The notes: a model not told the origin generated them from the letters alone. 9,130 nucleotides of DNA from Candidatus Cloacimonadota bacterium (GCA_020532365.1 JAJBBL010000082.1:1-9130); one strand, 5' to 3'. Shown: positions 1 through 8,700, counted from the stretch's first letter. Made by a program: numbers and translations.

Positions 1-27
1 AGAAGGAAAGCCTTAGAAAAGAAATGA
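1..27 (+). CDS. 3' end of an upstream gene, overlapping coaD
   Basis: Reading from base 1, the frame is open for eight codons (R R K A L E K K) and stops at TGA 25-27. That TGA overlaps the ATG of coaD as ATGA, the classic arrangement for translational coupling. The very basic, lysine-rich tail looks like a normal protein C-terminus. In many bacteria the gene before coaD is rsmD (16S rRNA m2G966 methyltransferase). That identity is only a guess from general gene order, because eight residues cannot identify a family. Confidence 0.4.
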   Translation, partial: RRKALEKK

Positions 28-515
28 AGAATATAGCGATCTATCCTGGTAGTTTTGACCCTATTACCAATGGTCATATTGATATACTGAAAAAAGCAAC
101 AGAGCTTTTTGATACAGTAATCTTGGCTGTAGCAGAAGCTACTACTAAAGACCACCTCTTCGACGGAGCTGAAAGAGAAAGACTCTGCCGAGAATCAACA
201 AAGTATTTGCAACGAGTCGAAGTAACTAAATTTGATGGACTTATAGTTGACTATGCTCGTAAAGTCGGCGCTAAAGCGATGATTAGAGGTTTGCGAGCTG
301 TATCTGACTTTGAATATGAACTACAATTAGCTTTGATGAATAAGCATTTGGACTCTAAAATCAACACTGTCTTCCTTATCCCGGACTACAAATACTTCTA
401 TTTAAGCTCAAGCTTAATTAGACAAGTAGTATCGCTTGGAGGTGACGTCAGTGTATTCATACCGACGTGTGTCGAAAACGCACTGAAAGAGAGACTGCTC
501 GGTACAGAAAATTAA
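24..515 (+). CDS. coaD: Phosphopantetheine adenylyltransferase (CoaD)
   Basis: This cytoplasmic enzyme transfers the AMP moiety of ATP to 4'-phosphopantetheine, giving dephospho-CoA and pyrophosphate, the penultimate step of coenzyme A synthesis. The 163-residue length fits the bacterial family (about 160). Visible signatures are the N-terminal nucleotidyltransferase motif YPGSFDPITNGH (residues 7-18, with H18 in the (H/T)xGH box), K42, the RGLR motif at 88-91 (R88 and R91, substrate and phosphate contacts in the family), and the SSSLIR motif at 128-133, equivalent to ISSTxVR. The start is fixed by the conserved beta-strand directly after MKN, as in other CoaD proteins. Shine-Dalgarno-like purines (AAGGAAA, 3-9) lie rather far from the ATG, so coupling to the overlapping upstream stop probably helps initiation. 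No active-site residue appears to be missing. Confidence 0.97.
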   Translation: MKNIAIYPGSFDPITNGHIDILKKATELFDTVILAVAEATTKDHLFDGAERERLCRESTKYLQRVEVTKFDGLIVDYARKVGAKAMIRGLRAVSDFEYELQLALMNKHLDSKINTVFLIPDYKYFYLSSSLIRQVVSLGGDVSVFIPTCVENALKERLLGTEN

Positions 516-529
516 TTATACAGTATAAT
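501..529 (+). promoter_or_regulatory. Possible sigma-70-like promoter for the DUF3467-secDF run
   Basis: A perfect TATAAT hexamer lies at 524-529, just after the coaD stop. The best partner at 17-bp spacing is GGTACA (501-506), which matches TTGACA at only three of six positions. Transcription would start near 536 and give a leader of about 140 nt before the DUF3467 ATG. In an AT-rich gap such a hexamer can arise by chance, and read-through from coaD is equally possible. Confidence 0.25.
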
Positions 530-539
530 AAAACCTTAT

Positions 540-615
540 GTAGAAGATAACCTCAGTTTCTCTGCCTTATCCAATACTTCTACTGATTTAGAGCTAAACT
601 TAATAAGAGTTCAGC
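540..615 (+). other. Two potential RNA hairpins in the coaD-DUF3467 gap
   Basis: The first is an imperfect stacked hairpin: GTAGAA (540-545) pairs with TTCTAC (578-583), GATAA (546-550) with TTATC (567-571), and CAG (554-556) with CTG (562-564), leaving a six-base bulge on the 3' side. The second is GCTAAACT (593-600) with AGTTCAGC (608-615), eight pairs with one A-C mismatch and a seven-base loop. Neither is followed by a real T-run, so they are not convincing terminators. They could be leader structure, an old or weak coaD terminator, or chance. I recognise no known riboswitch or leader family. Confidence 0.25.
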
Positions 616-678
616 CTTTGACAATGCGGAGTGAGAGCCTAATAGAGAAGCTTTGAAACCAAAAAAGGAGCATTCTAA

Positions 679-981
679 ATGGAAAAACAAAAAAAGATTA
701 ACGTTAAAATTGACGAAGCAGTAGGCCAAGGAACCTACTCCAACTTCTTTATGGTGACTTATTCACCATCTGAATTTATCATGGATTTCGGTAGGCTATT
801 ACCCGGAATTCCAGATGTTAAAATTTATAGCCGTGTAGTGACTACTCCACAGCACGCGAAACAATTCTTAAACTTACTTCAGAAAAACGTCGAGCAATTT
901 GAAGCTCAGAATGGTGAGATCAAAATAGCTGGACAAGGTAGCAATGAGAACAAAGGGGTCGGGTTTAAAAACATCCCATAA
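679..981 (+). CDS. DUF3467-family small protein
   Basis: A 100-residue protein with no signal peptide or membrane segment, so probably cytoplasmic. The family match rests on the sequence pattern: G-x-Y-S/A-N near residues 18-22, then S-x-x-EFIMDFGR (about 31-39), PG (42-43), SRVVTTPQHAK (about 51-61), and a helix ending in an acidic segment before G-x-I. These are the conserved features of DUF3467 as I know it. The molecular function of the family is not established, and I do not assign one. The final 15-20 residues are Gly/Asn/Lys-rich and probably flexible. The start is supported by AAGGAG (665-670), eight bases before the ATG. It is the first gene of the run leading into the Na/Pi transporter and secDF, 28 nt upstream of the former. 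Confidence 0.8.
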   Translation: MEKQKKINVKIDEAVGQGTYSNFFMVTYSPSEFIMDFGRLLPGIPDVKIYSRVVTTPQHAKQFLNLLQKNVEQFEAQNGEIKIAGQGSNENKGVGFKNIP

Positions 982-1009
982 TAAAAGCAGTAGGCAAATA
1001 CAGAAATAG

Positions 1010-3031
1010 ATGAAAAAAATAGTCAAAATACTTTTAATAACCCTATTGTTAGGCTTTTCGGCTCTGTATGCTGAATATAACATCGAGCTTATAGGAAATA
1101 AGCAGTCGAGCAAAATCTCACAGCCTCTAAAAGATGAAATAGCGGTCAGAATAACCGACTCTCAAGGACAGCCCGTGGTGGAGGTAGAGGTTGAGTTTGT
1201 TACGCCCAAGAACGGCTTAATTCTCGATGCTACGGTTCTAATAACCGATTCCAATGGATATGTTACTAACTCTGTCATCTTAGGTCCACAAATGGGTGAC
1301 TATGATGTAGAGGTAATAGTTCGTTGCCCTAATCAACTGATAAGAGAGAGCTTTGTTTTTACCGCTTTAGACTTCAAGAGTCTTATCTTCTATCTTCTTG
1401 GTGGTTTAGGGATATTTTTATTTGGTATCCAAGCTGTCTCTGATAGTCTTAGAAAAATTGGTGGCGATAACCTTAAGAGGGTACTGGCTAAGATTACTTC
1501 CAACAGGGTTTTAGGAATTGGTGTTGGAGTAGTAATTACTGCCCTTATACAGTCGAGTAGTGCAACTACTGTTATGACAGTTGGATTCGTCAACGCCAGC
1601 CTCCTAACGCTACGCCAGGCAATAAGTGTTGTAATCGGTGCAAACATTGGAACAACGATCACCTCTCAGATTATAGCGTTTAATGTTGGAGAGATAGCAC
1701 TCCCGGCAATAGCTTTAGGAACCGGTTTTATCTTGTTCAGCAAGTCATACAAAGTACGATCTTACGGCAATATTATCCTTGCCTTTGGTTTAATCTTCTT
1801 TGGGTTAGAGATGATAACCGACGTTGTAAAACCTTTAAGATCAAGTGTCTACGTCTCCGACTTTTTCGTAAAATATAGTGAGAATTATCTTTTAGCTATA
1901 TTGGTTGGAACCATAATTACTATGATCGTTCAAAGTAGTAGTGCAACAGTTGGTATCACAATGGTCTTAGCGTCAACAGGGCTGATAGATATGAAAATGG
2001 CAATGTCATTAGTCTTAGGAAACAATATAGGAACTACTATTACCGCTACTTTGGCCAGTTTAGGCAGCTCAGTAAACGCTAAAAGAACAGCTTTATCGCA
2101 CGTTATTTTCAACGTGGCAGGTGCTGCATATATGGTAGTCATAATCTTTATCTTTGGTGACTACCTTGAATTCGCTATACGTTGGTTTGGTGGAGATACA
2201 GCGCGTCAAGTGGCCAACTTCCACACCTTTCAGAAAATTATCAATGCCGCCATCTTCATCCCCTTGATACCACTGTTGGAGAAGACGGTAATTAAACTTA
2301 TCCCTGAGTCTGATAGAGACAAAAAGGGCGTATCTGTTTATCTTGACGAGAGTTTACTTGCCGAGCCAATATTAGCTATAAACAATATTAAGTTAGAATT
2401 GGGTAGAATGCTCAAGAGCACAGAGAAAACAGTTGAGGTTGCTTTACGGTCATTAGATTCTATGAATCACGAATTAATTCACGAAACATTAGCCGCTGAA
2501 AGTGAAAATGATCAGTTCCAAGTTGAGATAACAGATTACATAGCAAAACTATCAAGATTGGAATTGAGAGAGTCAGATGCAGCGCGGCTTCCCGTGCTTT
2601 TACATGTGACCAATGACTTAGAGAAAGCGGCTGATTTTGCCCAAAACATTGCAGAGGTATCAGAAAGAAAGCTTGACAAAGAGGTCGAGTTTAATGAATC
2701 GCAGAAAAAATGTATTGCTAACATGGGTGGCCTGGCGATGAAAATGATGGAGAACCTTTATTACGCTCTTGAGAACAATGATCAGGCCAGAGCAAAGTTA
2801 GTGGCGAGACAAGAAAATATTATGAATAAGTTTGAGATCCGCTACAAAAGAGAGAGAATAAAAGAGATTAGTCAAGGTAAACCGGTCGAGTCGGCTATTT
2901 TAACTATAGACACGATCTCTAATATAGAAAAAATAGGTGATCATATTTATAATGTCGCTCAAGCTATTATGGGTGCCCTCTCAGAGGACTCTAAAGCCTT
3001 GTATGGCGATTTAGTAATAAATACACACTAA
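1010..3031 (+). CDS. Na+/phosphate cotransporter-family protein with N-terminal Ig-like and C-terminal PhoU-like domains
   Basis: An inner-membrane protein of 673 residues. A signal peptide (about 1-21, basic MKK, hydrophobic core, LYA before the likely cleavage site) is followed by an Ig-like domain (about 24-118). That domain shows the Big_1/invasin pattern: ITDSQGQPVVEVEVEF, then ITDSNGYVTNSVIL and GDYDVEV. The transporter core (about 125-430) has two inverted repeats, each with the family QSSSAT motif (181-186 and 308-313) and a G(A/N)NIGTT motif (210-216 and 337-343). The C-terminal 230 residues are a helical PhoU-like domain with DLEKAADFAQNI (536-547) and NIEKIGDHIYN (638-648), resembling PhoU metal-binding helices. 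The core plus PhoU layout matches E. coli YjbB, and the Ig-like domain is extra. The likely role is Na+-coupled phosphate uptake or phosphate efflux; direction cannot be read from sequence. The in-frame TAG directly before the ATG (1007-1009) excludes a longer start. The Shine-Dalgarno site is poor (AGTAGG, 989-993 region, too distant), so translation may depend on the preceding gene. Confidence 0.9.
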   Translation: MKKIVKILLITLLLGFSALYAEYNIELIGNKQSSKISQPLKDEIAVRITDSQGQPVVEVEVEFVTPKNGLILDATVLITDSNGYVTNSVILGPQMGDYDVEVIVRCPNQLIRESFVFTALDFKSLIFYLLGGLGIFLFGIQAVSDSLRKIGGDNLKRVLAKITSNRVLGIGVGVVITALIQSSSATTVMTVGFVNASLLTLRQAISVVIGANIGTTITSQIIAFNVGEIALPAIALGTGFILFSKSYKVRSYGNIILAFGLIFFGLEMITDVVKPLRSSVYVSDFFVKYSENYLLAILVGTIITMIVQSSSATVGITMVLASTGLIDMKMAMSLVLGNNIGTTITATLASLGSSVNAKRTALSHVIFNVAGAAYMVVIIFIFGDYLEFAIRWFGGDTARQVANFHTFQKIINAAIFIPLIPLLEKTVIKLIPESDRDKKGVSVYLDESLLAEPILAINNIKLELGRMLKSTEKTVEVALRSLDSMNHELIHETLAAESENDQFQVEITDYIAKLSRLELRESDAARLPVLLHVTNDLEKAADFAQNIAEVSERKLDKEVEFNESQKKCIANMGGLAMKMMENLYYALENNDQARAKLVARQENIMNKFEIRYKRERIKEISQGKPVESAILTIDTISNIEKIGDHIYNVAQAIMGALSEDSKALYGDLVINTH

Positions 3032-3046
3032 AGGGAGTTATTGTAA

Positions 3047-4645
3047 ATGAAAAACAGGAAAATACGCAACCTGCTTATCCTTGCAGTTCTATTAGTTACT
3101 GTCTACTATTTAGTACCTCTACTTCCTATTCAGCTACCTGAGTTCTGGACGAGTAAAAAAGTTAAACTCGGTTTAGACCTTCAGGGCGGAATGCAGATAA
3201 TGTTAGAGGTCGACTATTCAGAGCTGCCAGAAGCAGAAAAAGATGACGCTGTAAGTTCAGCAATTGAAATTGTCCGCAACCGAATTGACCAATTCGGCAT
3301 TGCTGAGCCATCAATCCAAAGAATCGGAAAAAATCGTATTATGATCCAATTGCCAGGAGTTGACGAGTTTGACCGTACAAAAGAATTGATTGGCAAAACT
3401 GCACTGCTCGAGTTTAAGCTTGTTGCAACACCAGAGCAAACTGAGCAAGCAGTGGACAAAATTGACAAATATCTTCAGCAAAATATTGCTCTATTCCCTT
3501 ATTTAGAAGACTTTGTATCTATTGACCCGATAGATTCAGACCTACCAGAATTTATGGAGAGTAGGGGTACTGATAAGAAAAGTGACGCCGATACACCAGA
3601 TGATATCTTTAGTAGATTGATCACTGGTAAAGCATATACTGTGTCTTATTCCGATATGCCGGTCATTCAAAAGTTGATCCAAGACCCTAACTTCAAGCAA
3701 GCGGTACCCTCTGGTTTTGTTTTTGCACTCGATAAAGAAAATAGAGCTGACCCAAGAGCCGATCGTGACGTTTATCTTCTCTTAGAAAAAACAGAACTGA
3801 CCGGTAATATGCTCGAAAGTGCTAAAGTTAGTATCGGTGGCGGAACAGACCTTCAAGCGCCTAACAGACCTTACGTCTCACTCAGATTTGACCGTAATGG
3901 CGCTCGTATCTTTGAAAATGTCACCGGACAAAATATGAAAAGAAGACTGGCAATTGTCCTCGACGATATTGTTTACACTGCTCCAACTATTCAAGATAGA
4001 ATCCGTGGTGGTGAAGCAAGAATTACCGGTAGCTTTACATTAGACGAGACACAAGACCTCGTTATAGTACTTAAAGCTGGTAACCTTCCCGCTCCAGTCC
4101 ACATCGTGGAAGAGAGAACTGTTGGCCCAACACTCGGTATGGACAGTGTTCGTTCAGGGCTCAGAGCTGGTATTATCGGTTTATGCTTAGTGATTATGTT
4201 TATGTTGATCTATTACAAAGGTACAGGCTTGATCGCAGACCTCGTTTTGGTAGTAAATATTGCTATTATCTTAGCTGCTTTAACGGCTCTGCGTGCTGCT
4301 CTTACTATGCCAGGTATCGCCGGTATCATCCTAACAATGGGTATGTCTGTCGATGCCAACGTACTTATCTTTGAAAGAATTAGAGAAGAACTTAAAAGTG
4401 GGAAAATGGTACGCTCAGCTGTAGACTCCGGTTTCGATCGAGCTGTAGTGACAATTCTCGACTCAAATATAACAACTCTTATCAGTGCCATCGTCCTTTA
4501 CCAGTTCGGTACTGGCCCGATTAGAGGTTTTGCAGTAACTCTTTCATTGGGTATAATTGCATCAATGTTTACCGCAGTAGTAATGGCCAGAGCCATTTTT
4601 GATTCTGCCGTTACCAATACCACCCGAACAAAATTGAGTATCTAA
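3047..4645 (+). CDS. secD: Protein translocase subunit SecD
   Basis: SecD pairs with SecF as an ion-motive-force-driven accessory to SecYEG that pulls exported chains out on the periplasmic side. The 532 residues show the family plan: one N-terminal membrane segment (about 7-25), LGLDLQGG (41-48) and VRNRIDQFGI (76-85) opening the periplasmic P1 domain, the P1 close at FTLDETQDLVIVLKAGNLPAP (split across 330-350), then TVGPTLGMDSV (358-368) leading into five more membrane segments. The GMSVDANVLIFERI stretch (432-445) contains D436, which aligns with the essential membrane aspartate of SecD (E. coli D519). Between about 127 and 250 P1 has a long acidic segment (around 155-190) absent from the shortest SecD proteins. 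GGGAG (3033-3037) lies nine bases before the ATG, and the gap from the transporter stop is 15 nt. No yajC, a common partner, is visible upstream. Confidence 0.97.
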   Translation: MKNRKIRNLLILAVLLVTVYYLVPLLPIQLPEFWTSKKVKLGLDLQGGMQIMLEVDYSELPEAEKDDAVSSAIEIVRNRIDQFGIAEPSIQRIGKNRIMIQLPGVDEFDRTKELIGKTALLEFKLVATPEQTEQAVDKIDKYLQQNIALFPYLEDFVSIDPIDSDLPEFMESRGTDKKSDADTPDDIFSRLITGKAYTVSYSDMPVIQKLIQDPNFKQAVPSGFVFALDKENRADPRADRDVYLLLEKTELTGNMLESAKVSIGGGTDLQAPNRPYVSLRFDRNGARIFENVTGQNMKRRLAIVLDDIVYTAPTIQDRIRGGEARITGSFTLDETQDLVIVLKAGNLPAPVHIVEERTVGPTLGMDSVRSGLRAGIIGLCLVIMFMLIYYKGTGLIADLVLVVNIAIILAALTALRAALTMPGIAGIILTMGMSVDANVLIFERIREELKSGKMVRSAVDSGFDRAVVTILDSNITTLISAIVLYQFGTGPIRGFAVTLSLGIIASMFTAVVMARAIFDSAVTNTTRTKLSI

Positions 4646-4658
4646 GGAGGAGAGAAAA

Positions 4659-5585
4659 ATGAGATTCTTTGAGAACGCAAACATAGATTTCCTTGGCAAA
4701 CGTAAATTTGCCTACATCTTCTCGTCAGTATTCGTATTGCTCGGTATAGTAGCATTGATTGTAGGCCCTAAACTGAGTGTTGACTTCACTGGCGGTGTCT
4801 CGCTCGAGCTTGATATGTCAGCCCCATCACCCAATATGCCACCCCTTAAAATTGACCAAATACGTGAAGTTTTAAGTAGAAATGGTGCTACAGATGTTGA
4901 AATTCAGACTATCCGTGGAACTGACCAACAGGTCTTCTTCCTCTTCCGATCAAAGATCGGCGGAACCGATTCAAGCGAAATTATCAAAATGATGAAAGAA
5001 GCATTCCCTGAGTATACTGACAAATCCAGACTGATCAGACTCCAAGAAGAGGTCGGACCGAGAGTTGGTGATAAGCTTAAAGGAGACGCCTTCTTAGCCG
5101 TATTACTTTCAGCGATCGGAATGATTATTTATATCTGGTGGAGATTCGAGTTCTCTTACGGTATTGCTGCTATTATCGCTCTAATACACGACGTATTAGT
5201 CACTATCGGTCTATTCTTTATTACTGGTAGAGAGATTAGCTTAACAATTATTGCAGCGCTACTCACTATCGTCGGATACTCAATTAACGACACCATCGTT
5301 ATCTTCGATAGAATTAGAGAAAATGTGAAAACCTCACGCAAAGAGAGCTTCCCTGATATAATTAACCGCAGTATAAACGAAACACTGAGTAGAACCGCTA
5401 TTACATCTTTGACGACACTACTTGTTGTTTTAACGCTATTCTTCTTTGGCGGATCAGTGATTCGTGACTTTGCATTCGCCTTTATGATTGGTATTGTATT
5501 TGGTACCTACTCATCCATATTCTTAGCAGGCTCATTCTTATTCCAATTCTCTAAGAAAGGGAAACAGGCAAAGAGAAGTAAATAA
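4659..5585 (+). CDS. secF: Protein translocase subunit SecF
   Basis: Second half of the SecDF translocation motor in the inner membrane. The length of 308 residues is typical. It has an N-terminal membrane segment (about 17-36), VDFTGG (41-46) at the start of the small periplasmic domain, VGPRVGDKL (132-140) before the second membrane segment, ALIHDV (174-179) with D178 in the transmembrane position equivalent to the important SecF aspartate, GYSINDTIVIFDRIREN (206-222) and SRTAITS (244-250). Six membrane segments can be drawn. The C-terminus is short and basic (KKGKQAKRSK), consistent with a cytoplasmic tail. A strong AAGGAGG (4644-4650) overlaps the secD stop codon and sits eight bases before the ATG; together with the 13-nt gap this suggests coupled, roughly equal expression of both subunits. 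It is the last gene before the terminator. Confidence 0.97.
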   Translation: MRFFENANIDFLGKRKFAYIFSSVFVLLGIVALIVGPKLSVDFTGGVSLELDMSAPSPNMPPLKIDQIREVLSRNGATDVEIQTIRGTDQQVFFLFRSKIGGTDSSEIIKMMKEAFPEYTDKSRLIRLQEEVGPRVGDKLKGDAFLAVLLSAIGMIIYIWWRFEFSYGIAAIIALIHDVLVTIGLFFITGREISLTIIAALLTIVGYSINDTIVIFDRIRENVKTSRKESFPDIINRSINETLSRTAITSLTTLLVVLTLFFFGGSVIRDFAFAFMIGIVFGTYSSIFLAGSFLFQFSKKGKQAKRSK

Positions 5586-5615
5586 GTACTTGTAAAACAG
5601 ATTGCCTTTTAATAC

Positions 5616-5643
5616 AAAGAGGAGCACTTGCTCCTCTTTTTTT
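5616..5643 (+). terminator. Intrinsic terminator after secF
   Basis: A perfect ten-pair stem, AAAGAGGAGC (5616-5625) with GCTCCTCTTT (5630-5639), closes a four-base ACTT loop and runs into seven Ts (5637-5643), about 30 nt past the secF stop. This is a textbook Rho-independent terminator for the plus-strand run. On the minus strand the stem is followed only by TTTGTATT, so it would be a weaker terminator for the convergent gene, whose stop lies about 140 nt away. I see no other hairpin terminator in 5644-5782, nor any gene or promoter there. Confidence 0.9.
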
Positions 5644-5782
5644 GTTCAGAAAAACGGCACTGTAGGGTGGAGTACTACGATATAAACCAAAAAGCCATTG
5701 AAACTAATACTGTTATCACTAACTTCTAAGGTACATAGTCAAACTACCATTAACCTCGTCTTTTCAATCCGCGTGGAAAATT

Positions 5783-8700
5783 TTACTTGATTAAACTCAT
5801 TCGACGTGTTTTAATATAGTCTTTCGTCTTCATTCGATAGAAGTAGATGCCACTACCAACTTGTTTATTAGAGCTGTCTGAACCATCCCATACTATAGTA
5901 TAACGTCCTGATGAATAATAAGCGTTAGTGAGTGTTTTTATAAACTGTCCATGCAGGTTATAAACGTCGATTTTAACAAATCCCGGTTCTGCCAAATTAA
6001 AACTGAGCTTTGTATCAGGGTTAAATGGGTTAGGGTAATTGCAATGTAGTTCAGTTTTTAAAGGTAAATGAAATTCCTCATCTATGCTGACGAAATAGAC
6101 CTCGACACTGTTTGAAGCTTCCGATTCCCCATTATCATAAACGGCCGTAACATAGTAGATATATCGGCTCCCGTTTTGCACATCTTTATCGAGATAGAAT
6201 GTCTCAGGCACCAAATCTTCATTTAGTTTTAGTTCGTTGCGATAAATATTATATCCGATTAAGTTTCTGGGGCTATCTTCAGTTAGTTCTTTATACTCCC
6301 AGTTCAGTCCAATCGCTTCCTCGACTACATTTGCAACTAAATTGGTAGGAGGAGCATATTTTCCCTCACCCTGTAAAATTAACGTATAGGTAGAATTATC
6401 TCTTGAATTGCTCTGGATATAGAGGCTATCAGTTACCGTACCAGCTATTTGGGGTGTGAAAACAACACCAAAAGAGAGAGAGTCTTCTGCTGGTATGTTC
6501 AAAGGTAGCTCAACATCACTTAAGGAGAAGGGTGAATTATCACTAAGGAGAGATAACTCATCGACAATCAAGTCTATATTACCAATATTTTTTAGCCAAA
6601 TCTTTTGACTCTCTGACTTAAAGCCGAGGTAGACAACATCAAAATCTAACTTAAACTTAGGCTCTACTTCAATCTCTGCATACTGTGGTTCAATTGGATG
6701 ATCAACAATGCTAAAAGGTGCATCTGAAATATCGTAGAACCTTGTATCATCAGCTCTAATAACTTTTACCCAACAGTCGTCAGATGGTGTATTAGGTATA
6801 ATCCAGTTATAATAACCGACGGTAGCTGATATAGGGTTATGGTGAACAGGTGTCCAATTATCTCCACCGTCAATACTGTAGTCGATTATCACTTCAGCCA
6901 CTTCAATAGTTGTATCCCATTCTATCTTGAAAACACTCTGCACTAAGAGGTCTTCCCCACCATTTGGAGAGTTGAGAATTACTTGAGGTCTAATTGTGAA
7001 AAGGTCACTCACTGCGTCAATATGATCATTCTCTACACTGGTTATTCTAACTCTACATTCATTAGAGAAATGGTCGGGAATAGTCCATTCATATGGGCTA
7101 TTAGAGCTCTGGACATTATCATCTATCAGAGTCCAGTTGGCTCCATTATTAATTGAATATTCTGTTTTGACATGGTCGCCGATATGGTTTGCTGACCATT
7201 TTATATCCTTCTTTAACCCTGTAGCCCAGATTGCATCCTCCACAGGTTCTAAAACATCTAAGCTGCAAATAGTAAACCGTTTTTCATTGATATTGTAAAC
7301 TGATTGGTTGTCAGTATCTTCAATCCGGATATAACAATGGTTGGATGGTGTTTTAGGCACAACCCAGCTGTACGTTTCTGTATCAGCAGGCAATGAGGAA
7401 GCAATCCGATTCCAAGTGTACCCAATATCATATGAATAGTCAATGTTTACCGTTTCAACATTCTCAGCCGTCCATTTGATGTCATATTCATAATCAGCTC
7501 TAAGTAGCGTTAAGTTCTCTGTATCGATTATGATTGTAGAAGAAGCTGTGTAAGTAATACTAAAGTAATTTTCCGATATTGCGTAGATGTTACTATCGTC
7601 TATACTCTCAACCTTGATTAAGCATTCGTCAGAGTTAACATAAGGTACGTTAAACGTAAATTGCCCTAAATCGGAGTCTATGGGGCTTGAGGTAAGATTA
7701 ACCCAACTATAGCCAGCGTCAGGGGATAGTTTGACGTCTACCATTGATTTTATATTAAAATACCATCTGACCGTTTGAGAATCCCCAGCTATCAATTCTT
7801 CACCCCCATTAGGGAAAAAAATGGAGTATATAGGGGTGTTTATTTTAGCGACAAAGATGTCATAAGACCCACTGCTTGTCAGAGTTGAATTGCCAAAAGT
7901 TGCAGTTTCAGAGAAATGACCGGTCACATAGCTGTTACCATAGGTATCGACGGCGATACTCCAGCCTTGATCAATACCTATTCCACCCGCTTGCTTTGCC
8001 CAAAGCCAGTTACCGTTAGTGTCCATCTTGGCAACAAAGATGTCAGAGGAAGAAGAGCTACTCGTAAGTGTTGTACTACCAAAAGCTGCAACGCCATAGA
8101 AATACCCGGTCACATAACTGTTACCCTTGTCATCGACAGTAACGCCATTACCTTGATCATAATCTGACCCACCTGCTTTGTAAGCCCAAAGCCATTTACC
8201 GTTCTTGTCAGCTTTGGCAATGAAGGAATCATAATTCCCGCTGCTTGTTAGCGTTATGTTATCAAACTTGGCTGTGTCCACAAAATGACCGGTCACATAG
8301 CTATTTCCCTCACTGTCAACGGCTATACTTTGGCCAAAATCATCACCTACCCATCCAGCCAAGTTCGCCCAGAGCCATTTGCCATTAGGACCAACCTTTG
8401 CGATAAAAATGTCATTACCTCTGCCATTCAGAGTGAATGTACCAAAAGTTGCTGTGTCAAAGATCCTACCGGTTACATAGCTGTTACCTGCAGAATCGAC
8501 GGCGATACCATGTCCCTCATCATTAAAATATGACCCGCCCGCCTGCTCAGCCCAGAGCCAATTACCGTCAGGATCCATCTTGGCGACAAAGATATCAGAA
8601 TAAGCAGAACTACTCGTCAGACTTGTGTCACCAAAAGTTGCGGTGCTACGGAACTCACCGGTTACATAACTGTTTCCATAGGCGTCAACGGCTATAGCAT

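Noticed and set aside
618..645. TTGACA at 618-623 as a promoter -35 box
   Set aside because: The best -10 candidates at 16-17 bp spacing (TAATAG, AATAGA) match only three of six positions, so it was not listed as a promoter.
874..1113. Minus-strand open frame with hydrophobic stretches across the DUF3467-transporter junction
   Set aside because: It overlaps two well-supported genes, and its hydrophobic part is the complement of coding sequence; no family is recognised.
1390..2724. Minus-strand open frames inside the transporter gene (1390-1662, 1930-2142, 2536-2724)
   Set aside because: They lie wholly within a gene with strong family motifs and are chance antisense frames.
4183..4491. Small frames on both strands inside the 3' part of secD
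   Set aside because: They overlap the conserved membrane region of secD; the products look like frame-shifted translations.
5644..5782. Space between the terminator and the large minus-strand gene, searched for a small gene or a second terminator
   Set aside because: No open frame with a ribosome site and no strong hairpin with a T-run on either strand.
7914..7933. Palindrome TGACCGGTCA, also at 8286-8295, as a possible operator
   Set aside because: It lies inside the codons for V-T-G-H in two repeat units, so it follows from the coding repeat and is far from any promoter.
7916..8533. Two plus-strand open frames (7916-8167 and 8285-8533) with similar proteins starting MTGHIA
   Set aside because: They are antisense shadows of the SBBP repeat units; their mutual similarity comes from the repeats on the coding strand, and they lack ribosome sites.
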